From NCBI RefSeq assembly GCF_009857745.1, contig NZ_WWEN01000002.1, positions 124,001-188,000 on the forward strand: a DNA stretch of 64,000 bases, in the 5' to 3' direction. Below the pieces are notes generated by a model. The model ran no database searches. It worked only from the letters and a program-made list of their open reading frames with translations, and was not told where the DNA came from. A program made the position numbers and the translations under genes. Numbering within the stretch: position 1 is the stretch's first letter; each line of letters opens with the position of its first letter. This stretch comes from Thalassovita mangrovi (GTDB lineage: Bacteria; Pseudomonadota; Alphaproteobacteria; Rhodobacterales; Rhodobacteraceae). Below are positions 53,695 through 64,000 of this stretch, in pieces.

Positions 53695-54519
53695 ATGGCT
53701 GCAGTATTTTTCAAACCCGTTTCTCGTCTTCTCCCCGTCGTCATCATCGCCCTCGGCGGGATCGCCCCCGCGCCGGTCCGGGCCGCCTCTTGCGGCGACA
53801 ATGCCGCGGGCTTCGCCGCCTGGAAAACCGCCTTCGCACGGGAAGCCAAGGCCGCGGGCGTCGGCAAAAAAGGGCTCGCCGCGCTGTCGGGCGCGCAATA
53901 TGCCAGCCAAACGATCTGGGCCGACCGCAACCAGAAATCCTTCAAATATTCGCTGGAAAAATTCATGCAGGTGCGCGGCGCCGATACCATCGTCGCGCTT
54001 GGCCGCAAGCGCAAGGCGCGTAACCCGGCCTTCTATGCCAGCCTGGAAAAGACCTATGGCGTGCCTGCGGGCGTGCTGCTGGCGATCCACGGGATGGAAA
54101 CGGCTTTTGGCAATTTCATGGGCGACAGCAACGTGGTGTCGGCGATCACCACGCTGGCCTATGATTGCCGCCGGTCGGATTTTTTCACCCCGCACGCGCT
54201 GTCGGCGCTGAAACTGGTCGACCGGGGCGCGATTTCGCCCGCCTCGATCGGCGCCAAGCACGGCGAGCTGGGCCATACCCAGTTCCTGCCCGGCAACATC
54301 CTGACCTACGGGGTGGACGGCAATGGCGACGGCCGGATCGATCTGACCGATGAGGTCGACGCGATGGCCTCGACCGCCAATTACCTGCGCAAGAAGGGCT
54401 GGAAACCCGGCCGGGGATACCTGCCGGACCAGCCCAATTTCAAGGTGATCAAGCAATGGAATGCCGCCGGGGTCTACCAGAAGGCCATCGCGATCATGGC
54501 CGACCGGATCGACCGCTAG
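53695..54519 (+). CDS. Lytic murein transglycosylase (MltB-like, SLT_2 domain)
   Basis: The 274-residue protein starts with a signal peptide (residues 1-30, hydrophobic VVIIALGGIAPAPVRA, then a cysteine at about 33). The SLT_2 domain follows, with the catalytic glutamate in AIHGMETAFGNFMG, LAYDCRRSDFF and GELGHTQFLPGNIL. A calcium-loop-like DGNGDGRIDLTDE lies at about 212-225. It cleaves peptidoglycan in the periplasm. The cysteine after the signal could make it a lipoprotein, but the pattern lacks a clear lipobox. Confidence 0.9.
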   Translation: MAAVFFKPVSRLLPVVIIALGGIAPAPVRAASCGDNAAGFAAWKTAFAREAKAAGVGKKGLAALSGAQYASQTIWADRNQKSFKYSLEKFMQVRGADTIVALGRKRKARNPAFYASLEKTYGVPAGVLLAIHGMETAFGNFMGDSNVVSAITTLAYDCRRSDFFTPHALSALKLVDRGAISPASIGAKHGELGHTQFLPGNILTYGVDGNGDGRIDLTDEVDAMASTANYLRKKGWKPGRGYLPDQPNFKVIKQWNAAGVYQKAIAIMADRIDR

Positions 54520-54538
54520 CGCGCCACCCTCAGGACCG

Positions 54539-55288
54539 TCAGAACCAGGACCGGGCGATATCGCCGTGGATCATGAAGGTATGGATCGAAAACACCACCG
54601 CGCCGGTGTTAGGCAGCCGCATCAGCGCCTGCCTTTCGCTGCGCAAATAGCTCGCCTCCTCGCGCGGCACGGTGCTGTGCTCTTCGCTTTCCGAAAACGG
54701 ATTGTGCAACAGGTCGTTGCCATACCACAGCACGTTGAAGCGCCATAGCGGCCGCCCCGGCTGGATGCCGTTGAACAGCCGCTGCACCCGCTTGGCGATA
54801 TTGTCGTCATAGGCATTGACCGGGATGTGGATGCCGATCAGCGGCCGCAGGAACTTTTCCCGCAACATCCAGTTCGACGGGAAACACAGCACGGCGGCGG
54901 TCAGCACATGTTCCTCGCCGCGCTTTTCCATCACGCAGAGGTCTTCCTGCACCAGCATCCCCAGGATGGCCAGCGGGTCGTCGCGGTCGATTTCCACCCG
55001 CGCGCTGTCGGGCCGGATCACGTGATCGGCGGCGACCGTGAAACCGGCCATGCCGCGCAGCTGGTCCAGCACCATGTCGAGCAATTCGGCCACCGCCGGG
55101 GCGGCCGCGTCATCCATCGCGATCACCGCGTCGCGCCGGCCTTTGATCAGCCGCTCGCGTTCGGCCATCTGCGCCGCGTAAGCTTCGTCCACGATCAGCC
55201 AATCCACCGGATCCAGCGGCGCGATCCCGGGCAAGGGTCGCGGTTTGGTGATGTCATAAGGCAGGGAATTTTGAACAATCTTGGTCAT
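54539..55288 (-). CDS. DUF3445 / haem-dependent oxidative N-demethylase-like protein
   Basis: The 249-residue protein matches the DUF3445 family. It begins IVQNSLPYDITKPRPLPGIAPL, with VQEDLCVMEK, AAVLCFPSNWMLREKFLRPLIGIHIPVN (in segments) and the C-terminal RQALMRLPNTGAVVFSIHTF. Characterised members act as haem-dependent oxidative N-demethylases on small methylamines. That role is inferred from the family; the sequence alone does not show the substrate. It converges on the lytic transglycosylase gene. Confidence 0.82.
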   Translation of the reverse strand: MTKIVQNSLPYDITKPRPLPGIAPLDPVDWLIVDEAYAAQMAERERLIKGRRDAVIAMDDAAAPAVAELLDMVLDQLRGMAGFTVAADHVIRPDSARVEIDRDDPLAILGMLVQEDLCVMEKRGEEHVLTAAVLCFPSNWMLREKFLRPLIGIHIPVNAYDDNIAKRVQRLFNGIQPGRPLWRFNVLWYGNDLLHNPFSESEEHSTVPREEASYLRSERQALMRLPNTGAVVFSIHTFMIHGDIARSWF

Positions 55289-55799
55289 TACCCGGCAATT
55301 TGACCTAATCCGAAAACAATCGCAATTCCTGCTAAACAGTTTTTGACTTATGACGTATGGCCTATGTGACAGGCAATAAAGGGTCCCCCACCTGGCATAG
55401 ACCTTGCTGGACAGGACCTAGACCATAGGGATTAGCCACCCAAGGAAAGGGATTAGGCCTTAGAAATAAGGGTCATAGAATCACCTTTGCGCCCCGTCGC
55501 GGAACAAATCGGCCCGACCGATTTCGCTCCGCGCGAGCGTCGGCATGTGCGGATGCCCGCGCCCTGTTTTATACGTCGTAAACCGGAAATTTCGGACAAT
55601 CGCCCCCTCCTTTTGGAGGTCGACGAGGGCGAATAAGTCGACCTTTTCGTGATCCCGTAGACCTCCGGCTTCGTCGCTCTCACGCTCATCTCATCAGGCA
55701 ACCGACCGCCCCCTCACTCAAAGACGCGGCCGGATCGGGGCCACCCGGAAATGAAGACAGACGACCAACCACCTTTTCTTCGGAAAAGAGGGAACAGAG
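55289..55799. other. 511-base non-coding gap with a hairpin and repeated GGGATTAG motifs
   Basis: This gap has no gene I would support. From 55420 it holds three related words (TAGGGATTAGCC, AAGGGATTAGGCC, ATAAGGGTCATAG), spaced by about 20 bases. At 55617-55644 an inverted repeat (AGGTCGAC/GTCGACCT, 12-base loop) is followed by TTT, so an RNA starting in the gap may end here. The rest contains the promoter of the next gene. Confidence 0.4.
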
Positions 55800-57545
55800 A
55801 TGATTTACCTGGATACAAGAAGCGTAAGCAGTAACGATTATCATCAGGACCTGTTCGGCGCCAACATCCTGGCCAACCGCGACCAGCTTGGCGAGGATGG
55901 CACCTATGACGACGCGGCCGACGCCCTGGGCGTCACTCATATCCGTTATCCCGGCGGGTCGCTGACCGAAGACTATTTCGACATCTCCGACCCGGACAAA
56001 ACCAGCGACATCGACCCCGACACCGGCCGCGAAATCGAACTGCTGCCCTATACCGAATTCATGACCTATGCCGAGGAAAACGATATCGACGTGACGATCG
56101 TTCTTCCGACGCGCAACTTCCTGAGCGAAGAAACCGACGCCGACGGTCACCGCTACGCCGATATCGACGAAGACGCGCTGCGCGGCTTCATCCAGGACAC
56201 GCTGAACGGCGAATACGGTGAACCGACCATCCGTGCCTTCGAGATCGGCAACGAATACTGGGGCAGCGGCGAAATGGATTCGCTGGAATACGGCCGCGTC
56301 GCCAGCCGCATGGCCGAGATCCTGAACGAGGAAATCGACAGTCACGCGGAAAGCGACACCGCCTTCGCCGATATCGATATCCTGGTGCAGAACGGCCAGA
56401 ATTACGGTTCCGCCCGGCTGGCCGACGATTACGATCACCTCGACACCGCCGAGGAACAGCTCGAAGCGATCATGGAAGACTATAACGTCGAGCTGGACGA
56501 AAGCTTCATCTTCAATTCCGGCGAAGTGTCCTGGGCCCGGGTCGCGAATGAAATCATCATCAGCGAATTCGACACCGAAGCCGAACGCGACGCCGTCGAC
56601 GGCATCATCGCGCACATCTATTCCAAGGGCGAAGACAACCCCAACAGCCGCGAATACGATCTCAACGTGATCGAGTCGACCTGGGAAGCCGAGCTCGGCA
56701 ATCTCGACACCTATGTCACCGAATGGAACCTGCGCGCCAGCCGCACCAGCTGGGACCCGGAAGAGGAATACGGGCTGCGCCAGGCGCATGAAATGCTCAA
56801 CATGACCGAGGTCTTCGTCGAACACGAAGTCGACGCCGCCCATGTCTGGGCCATCCAACAGAACAACCTGACCAACCTCGCCGGCAACGAAGGCGGCGAC
56901 GGACGGCTGACCGTCCCCGGCGAAATGTTCCGCATGATGAATGAATCCCTTCCCGGGACTCGCCCGATCGACTTCGTGTCGGATGACCGCGGCGAACACG
57001 AAGCGGTACAGGACGATACCAGCGTCCACGGTTTCTATGCCGAGGACCGGCTGGTCCTGTTCATCGCCTCGAATACCGAAGACCCGCAGAATGCGGTGAT
57101 CGACATGTCGCAGATCATCGACGGCGCCGGTGGCATCCATGTCGACATCCTCGGGGTCAAGGACGGCTACAACCCCACCTCGCCCGACGCCCTGGCCGAA
57201 GTCACCGAAATGGACGGCGACCGGATGTTCGAAGACGGCATCCTGACCGCGCAGATGGACGGCTATGAAATCGTCCGTGTCGAAATCGACAATCCCGATT
57301 ACAACAACGATTTCCTCGCCGCGCTCGACAGCAGCCCGAAGGCAAACGACATCGCCGAGGACGACCTGACCGATCTGTTCGACACCCCCGAAATCCCCGA
57401 CGCCGCGGACGATAGCGTCGAAGAGGACGACGGAAACGATCCGATGGAAGCGGACGCGGCCGGCGATTCCGACGGCGGCACGTTTGGCGGCATGGGCATT
57501 GCGCTTGCCATTCTGCCCATCCTGGCGCTGCTGGGCGGCATGTGA
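55800..57545 (+). CDS. Acidic glycosidase-like protein with a C-terminal membrane segment
   Basis: The 581-residue protein is rich in Asp and Glu. The N-terminal part reads FGANILANRDQLG and GVTHIRYPGGSLTEDYFD; a (beta/alpha)8 glycosidase-like domain is suggested by EIGNEYWGSG (a likely acid/base glutamate) and VTEWNLRASR (a likely nucleophile). There is no signal peptide. The last 70 residues are an acidic linker (PDAADDSVEEDDGNDP), then GGTFGGMG and a hydrophobic segment with no final basic residue. Related N-terminal domains occur in Roseobacter secreted calcium-binding proteins; here RTX repeats are absent. AGAGGGAACAG is the SD. Confidence 0.6.
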   Translation: MIYLDTRSVSSNDYHQDLFGANILANRDQLGEDGTYDDAADALGVTHIRYPGGSLTEDYFDISDPDKTSDIDPDTGREIELLPYTEFMTYAEENDIDVTIVLPTRNFLSEETDADGHRYADIDEDALRGFIQDTLNGEYGEPTIRAFEIGNEYWGSGEMDSLEYGRVASRMAEILNEEIDSHAESDTAFADIDILVQNGQNYGSARLADDYDHLDTAEEQLEAIMEDYNVELDESFIFNSGEVSWARVANEIIISEFDTEAERDAVDGIIAHIYSKGEDNPNSREYDLNVIESTWEAELGNLDTYVTEWNLRASRTSWDPEEEYGLRQAHEMLNMTEVFVEHEVDAAHVWAIQQNNLTNLAGNEGGDGRLTVPGEMFRMMNESLPGTRPIDFVSDDRGEHEAVQDDTSVHGFYAEDRLVLFIASNTEDPQNAVIDMSQIIDGAGGIHVDILGVKDGYNPTSPDALAEVTEMDGDRMFEDGILTAQMDGYEIVRVEIDNPDYNNDFLAALDSSPKANDIAEDDLTDLFDTPEIPDAADDSVEEDDGNDPMEADAAGDSDGGTFGGMGIALAILPILALLGGM

Positions 57546-57773
57546 TCGCGCCCCTTCGGATTGCCGATCCCGGCGCCGCCGCCCCGATGACGCCCCCGCT
57601 GCGCCGGACCGCCTGACTTCCCCCGCGCGAACCCGCGACAGGCCGGCGCATTATTCCTCCCGGCCCGGCCAAAGCGCGGCGATGCGACGACATATCTTTC
57701 CCCCTGCCCTTGCTGTAATGGCTTTGCGCCGCTAAAGACTGGCGCGAGTTCCCGCTTTCCAAGGAAATTGACG

Positions 57774-59081
<1,308 letters not shown>

Positions 59082-59109
59082 CTTCGCGAAAATCGCGATC
59101 TGTGATATG

Positions 59110-59145
59110 CTCCCTGCCAAGGTTCACCGCTTGGCAGGGAGTTTT
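59110..59145 (+). terminator. Intrinsic terminator after purB
   Basis: CTCCCTGCCAAG pairs perfectly with CTTGGCAGGGAG around GTTCACCG, followed by TTTTCTTTT. The 3' arm contains AGGGAG, which is also the only SD of the small gene that starts at 59151. Confidence 0.9.
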
Positions 59146-59150
59146 CTTTT

Positions 59151-59303
59151 ATGATCAAGACCATACTGACCGCTGTTATCCTGACCGCCGCACCGCTGGC
59201 CGCATCCGCCCAATGTACGAAAGATCATCAGCAGGCGATGTCCTGTGCCGACGGCACGGTCTGGGATGCGGAAACCAAAAGCTGCACCAAGGTCACCGGC
59301 TGA
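59151..59303 (+). CDS. Small exported cysteine-containing protein
   Basis: The 50-residue protein has a typical signal peptide (MIKTILTAVILTAAPLAASA, cut expected after ASA at residue 20). The mature 30 residues have three cysteines in QCTKDHQQAMSCADGTVWD and AETKSCT, resembling a chitin-binding-like or knot pattern. It is shorter than usual ORF cut-offs. It starts six bases after the purB terminator and its SD is within that hairpin. I recall similar tiny proteins following purB in Roseobacters; the function is unknown. Confidence 0.7.
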   Translation: MIKTILTAVILTAAPLAASAQCTKDHQQAMSCADGTVWDAETKSCTKVTG

Positions 59304-59475
59304 CAGCGCCGGAAAAAACCGCCCTCCGGGGACATGACAGTGTCGCAGAGTTGCGCTACAGCGTACTGCCCGCCCAGCCCGCGGGCAGCGACGGGATGAA
59401 TGCGGCCAACTGCGCCGTGCTTCCAGCCGCGTTTCGATGACCGGCACCGGCCTGCCGCGCTACCCGGAGTGAACT

Positions 59476-60345
59476 ATGTCGCAGACCGCCAAAGCCATCG
59501 CCCTGATGATCGGGGCGATTTTCTTTTTCGCGGCGATGGACGCGACGGCCAAGGAAATCAGCATGCGGGTCAGCACGGTTCAGGCGGTCTGGGCCCGCTA
59601 TGCCGGCGCGGCGACGCTGATTTTCCTGATCGTTCTGCCTCGGATCGGCACCGTGGCGCGCACCCGCTACCCGATGCTGCAATTGGCGCGCTCGATCTTC
59701 CTGATGTTCGGGACCGGGTTCTTTTTCTTCGGCATTGCCAATATCGGCCTGGCCGAGGCGACCGCTATCATGGACGTCAATCCGGTGATCATCACCCTGG
59801 GCGCGGCGCTGTTCCTGGGCGAAAAGATCGGGCCGCGCCGGGCGTTCGGCATCGCCGCCTCGCTGATCGGCGCGCTGATCATCATCCGCCCCGGCAGCGG
59901 GGTGTTTTCGCCCTATGCGCTGTTCCCTCTGGGCGCCGCCTTCAGCTATTCCGCCTATAACCTGGTCACCCGCTATGTCGGGCTGAACGAAAATCCCTGG
60001 ACCTCGCTGCTGTACACCACGCTGTTCGGCGCGGTGGTGCTGAGCTGCATCGTGCCGTTCCACTGGGAACCGATCGACCTGACCACCGCCGCCCTGATGG
60101 CGATGCTGGCGGTTTTCGGCACCCTGTCGCAACTGCTGCTGATCCGCGCCCTGTCGATCGGCGAAGCGGGTATGCTGGCGCCGTTTTCCTATGCCGGGCT
60201 GATCTTCGCCACGCTTTGGGGGATGCTGTTCTTCGCCGAATATCCCGATTTCTGGACCGTGGTCGGCGCGCTTGTGATCGTCGGATCGGGTATCTATGTG
60301 TGGCACCGTGAAACCTCGCAAGCCCGGGAAAAAGCCGCGTCATGA
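59476..60345 (+). CDS. DMT-family (EamA) transporter
   Basis: The 289-residue inner-membrane protein has about ten hydrophobic helices in two EamA repeats. The first repeat starts ALMIGAIFFFAAMDATAKE, the second near AAFSYSAYNLVTRYVGL, each with a conserved proline/glycine turn. It is a drug/metabolite transporter of unknown substrate. It ends in an ATGA overlap with the acyltransferase gene, so the two are one transcript. Confidence 0.88.
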   Translation: MSQTAKAIALMIGAIFFFAAMDATAKEISMRVSTVQAVWARYAGAATLIFLIVLPRIGTVARTRYPMLQLARSIFLMFGTGFFFFGIANIGLAEATAIMDVNPVIITLGAALFLGEKIGPRRAFGIAASLIGALIIIRPGSGVFSPYALFPLGAAFSYSAYNLVTRYVGLNENPWTSLLYTTLFGAVVLSCIVPFHWEPIDLTTAALMAMLAVFGTLSQLLLIRALSIGEAGMLAPFSYAGLIFATLWGMLFFAEYPDFWTVVGALVIVGSGIYVWHRETSQAREKAAS

Positions 60346-61229
60346 GCGATAAGAAGCTGTCTTTCTCGGCCCGCGCCGGGCAGTACGCGCTGAACCTGGT
60401 GGCCAGCGCGCCGCTGTTTTTGACCCTGGCGCTGCCCTATCGCTGGCGGGTGCCGCTGATGGGCTGGATCGTCAGCCGGGTGATTGCGCCGCTGGCGGGA
60501 TATGACAAGCGGGTGCGCCAGAACCTGGCGCTGGCCTGGCCCGAATTGCCGCAATCCGAAGTCGACCGGCTGGCCCGCGCGGTGCCGGACAATTTCGGCC
60601 GCACATTGATCGAGGTCTATTCCGGCGAGGCGTTCAAGCGCCACGTGGAAGGGACCGAGCTGGAAGGCCCCGGCGCCGCGGCGCTGATCGAGGCCTGCGA
60701 GGCCGGGCGCCCGGTGATGATGGTGTCGGGACATTTCGGCAATCACGACGCGGTGCGCGCCATCCTGGCGCAAAAATACGGCAATATCTCGGGCCTGTAC
60801 CGGCCGCTCGACAATATCTATTTCAACCGCCACTGGGTGCGGGCGCTGAACGCCATTTCCAGCCCGGTCTATCCCCGCACCAGGCGCGGGCTGGCCGAGT
60901 TGGTCAAATTCCTGCGCCAGGGCAATATCGTGGCCTTCCTGATGGATCAGCACGTCGCCGAGGGCGCGCGGCTGAGCTTCTTCGGCCATCCCGCCATGAC
61001 CTCGCTTTCGGCGGCCGAACTGGCGCTGAAATACGATGCGCTGTTCCTGCCCGCCTTCAGCATCCGCAAGGAAGACGGCCTCACCTTCCGCGCCTATATC
61101 GACACGCCGATCCCGCATAGCAGCGCCGAGGACATGACACAGCAATTCAACGACCGGCTGGAAGCGGTGGTGCGGCAATATCCGGATCAATGGTTCTGGG
61201 TGCATCGCCGCTGGAAGGCGAAGCCGTAA
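60342..61229 (+). CDS. Lipid A biosynthesis-type lauroyl acyltransferase (LpxL/HtrB family)
   Basis: The 295-residue protein has a hydrophobic N-terminal segment (residues 10-35, membrane anchor) and the acyltransferase H-x4-D motif in SGHFGNHDAVR. Further blocks are GLYRPLDNIYFNRHW and DQHVAEGARLSFFGHPAMTS. It transfers an acyl chain to a lipid acceptor, probably a Kdo-lipid A precursor. Lysophosphatidic acid-type acceptors are possible for remote members. It is co-transcribed with the DMT transporter gene. Confidence 0.88.
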   Translation: MSDKKLSFSARAGQYALNLVASAPLFLTLALPYRWRVPLMGWIVSRVIAPLAGYDKRVRQNLALAWPELPQSEVDRLARAVPDNFGRTLIEVYSGEAFKRHVEGTELEGPGAAALIEACEAGRPVMMVSGHFGNHDAVRAILAQKYGNISGLYRPLDNIYFNRHWVRALNAISSPVYPRTRRGLAELVKFLRQGNIVAFLMDQHVAEGARLSFFGHPAMTSLSAAELALKYDALFLPAFSIRKEDGLTFRAYIDTPIPHSSAEDMTQQFNDRLEAVVRQYPDQWFWVHRRWKAKP

Positions 61230-61244
61230 GACGCTGATAAACTT

Positions 61245-61322
61245 ACGAAAGCCGGGCCAGCGCCAGCCCGTCGGGGCGGACTGGCGCTGGCCCGGCGGGC
61301 TTCGGCCTTGTTCCGGGCCGGG
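61245..61322 (-). repeat. Dispersed element R2, truncated copy E
   Basis: On the minus strand this copy reads GCCCGGAACAAGG, GGCCGAAG, then GGGCCAGCGCCAGTCCGCCC and GGGCTGGCGCTGGCCC, almost identical to the hairpin half of copy D (11453-11622). The 3' half with GATAAACTGCC is missing apart from a degenerate GTTTATC at its end. It lies in the gap between two convergent genes. Confidence 0.6.
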
Positions 61323-61355
61323 GTCTCTTTTGAAGGACGTTCCGGGTCGCTACCC

Positions 61356-62054
61356 TCAGCGCAGCCGCGCCGCCGCGATGATCGGGCCCGGCCCCGGCGC
61401 CTGCAGGATCACCACCACCGGGTCGTCGCCCGAAATACGCGCCTGCAGCTCCAGCGGCTTGCGGGTGTCCCAATCGCCCAGCCGGTGCCATTCGGTCACG
61501 ATATTGGAATACAGCAAGTCCCGTCCGGCATTTTCCCCGGCGCGTATTTCCACCTTCTGCATCGGTTCATAGCGCACCAGCTGCACCACCAGCGGCCCCG
61601 GCAGCGCCTGTTCCGCATGGGCCGAAATCGACAGCACCCCGTCCTGTTGAGTCAGTTCCATCGCCACCGGTTCGGGCCCCTTGGCGTGTTTGGCGATCAG
61701 CGCCTCGACATCCACCGGGTGGTTTCCGACCACATGTTCGACCCCGTTGACGATCATCTGCGGGGTATAGACCGAACGGCGATGCGCCGCGATCGCGTAA
61801 GCCTTCTGCCGTTTGGTGAATTGCGGATTGGCGAAGGCGTCCTTCCAGCCGATGTAATCCCAGTAATCCACATGCAGCGCCAGCGCGATCACGTCGTCGC
61901 GTTCGGCCAATGTCGCCAGGAAGGCGTCGGCGGGCGGACAGGAGGAACAGCCTTGCGAGGTGAACAGTTCAACGACGACAGGATGATCATCGGCCAGAAC
62001 CGGCGACGAAAACGAAATCAGGGCAGCGGCAAGCCAAGTGACGAAACGACGCAT
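61356..62054 (-). CDS. DUF1223 secreted thioredoxin-like protein
   Basis: The 232-residue protein has a signal peptide (RRFVTWLAAALISFSSPVLA, cut after ALA at about residue 21). The DUF1223 core follows, ELFTSQGCSSCPPADAFLATL, with the CSSC redox-type motif near residues 35-38, then HVDYWDYIGWKDAFANPQFTKRQKAYA (in segments). Position and motif suggest a periplasmic thiol redox role, not proven for the family. The frame is open far upstream but antisense to acnA. It diverges from acnA. Confidence 0.85.
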   Translation of the reverse strand: MRRFVTWLAAALISFSSPVLADDHPVVVELFTSQGCSSCPPADAFLATLAERDDVIALALHVDYWDYIGWKDAFANPQFTKRQKAYAIAAHRRSVYTPQMIVNGVEHVVGNHPVDVEALIAKHAKGPEPVAMELTQQDGVLSISAHAEQALPGPLVVQLVRYEPMQKVEIRAGENAGRDLLYSNIVTEWHRLGDWDTRKPLELQARISGDDPVVVILQAPGPGPIIAAARLR

Positions 62055-62168
62055 TCTCGGGGACTTCTTTCTTCGTTTGAACTGTCTCTGTTCTAGGCAT
62101 TTCCGAGTGAAATAACCAATCAAGGTTTTGTCAGGCTGCGGTGAGCGGGGCAAGAAAATGAATTTTAG

Positions 62169-62186
62169 TGTACATTCGTATACATT
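62169..62186. promoter_or_regulatory. Palindrome-like TGTACATTCGTATACA upstream of acnA
   Basis: The outer bases TGTA and TACA form an inverted repeat, and TACATT is repeated directly 10 bases apart. It lies 91 bases before the acnA start codon, between the divergent DUF1223 and acnA genes. It is a candidate operator for either; I cannot name a regulator. Confidence 0.4.
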
Positions 62187-62276
62187 TTGACTTTCTCCCC
62201 CTTGATTGCCGTCGCGTGATCGGGCAGAAGCAGCGCCAGCAACACCCCTTTCACCTGATCTGAGGGAGGCCATCTC

Positions 62277-64000
<1,724 letters not shown>

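Noticed and set aside
55453-55701. 82-codon minus-strand frame in the gap before the glycosidase-like gene
   Set aside because: Basic Ser/Arg-rich composition, no ribosome site and overlap with hairpin sequences; not supported as a gene.

Overview
The window is high-GC chromosomal DNA from an alphaproteobacterium, most likely a Rhodobacteraceae (Roseobacter-group) species. The evidence is a complete Rhodobacter capsulatus-type gene transfer agent (GTA) cluster ending beside cysE, a pyruvate dehydrogenase operon with a lipoyl domain on E1-beta, a citramalate-type isoleucine pathway gene, an acyl-homoserine-lactone LuxR/LuxI pair, a Roseobacter-style Hint-domain protein, and the carboxynorspermidine route to polyamines. 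Both ends cut genes: the start of a probable alpha/beta hydrolase on the left, and acnA, which runs off the right end.

Layout. 0-9.3 kb holds cimA and cysS, a PLP aminotransferase, two cyclophilins, pgk, class I fructose-bisphosphate aldolase and a GNAT acetyltransferase. 9.3-19.6 kb holds an AidB-like acyl-CoA dehydrogenase, a FtsB-like division protein, pdhA-pdhB-pdhC, a DUF1772 membrane protein under a palindrome-covered promoter, cysK, a LysR regulator, a small membrane protein and cysE. 19.8-33.6 kb is a minus-strand GTA operon of 17 genes (g1 to g15 plus g3.5 and g10.1), mostly overlapping by 1-20 bases and with no broken gene. 33.9-36.3 kb carries the two enzymes of the alternative spermidine pathway. 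36.5-42.6 kb carries a P-loop kinase, mltG, fabF, acpP, fabG, fabD and a small membrane protein. 42.9-46.1 kb carries rpsF-rpsR-rplI and the luxR-luxI pair. 46.1-53.6 kb carries a DUF1330 gene, tig, tRNA-Leu(TAG), a Hint protein, the NAD(P)H-hydrate repair enzyme, glnB-glnA and a membrane protein. 53.7-64 kb carries a lytic transglycosylase, a DUF3445 protein, an unusual acidic glycosidase-like protein, purB, a tiny secreted protein, a DMT transporter, a lipid A-type acyltransferase, a DUF1223 protein and acnA.

System view. The GTA cluster encodes packaging, head and tail, but I see no integrase, replication, lysis or regulatory gene inside it. R. capsulatus GTA is controlled by host circuits including quorum sensing, so a luxR-luxI pair about 11 kb away is a plausible but unproven partner.

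The least ordinary content is non-coding. One family of roughly 170-bp structured elements occurs five times (4.9, 9.1, 11.5, 36.4 and 61.2 kb; one internally deleted, one truncated), mostly between convergent genes. A second family of roughly 70-100 bp occurs three times: before cimA, in the GTA leader, and in frame inside the NAD(P)H-hydrate repair gene, where it adds about 30 residues to the protein. Several palindromic operators and hairpins that cover ribosome-binding sites are also listed. I worked from the sequence alone; family names rest on motif recognition, not searches.
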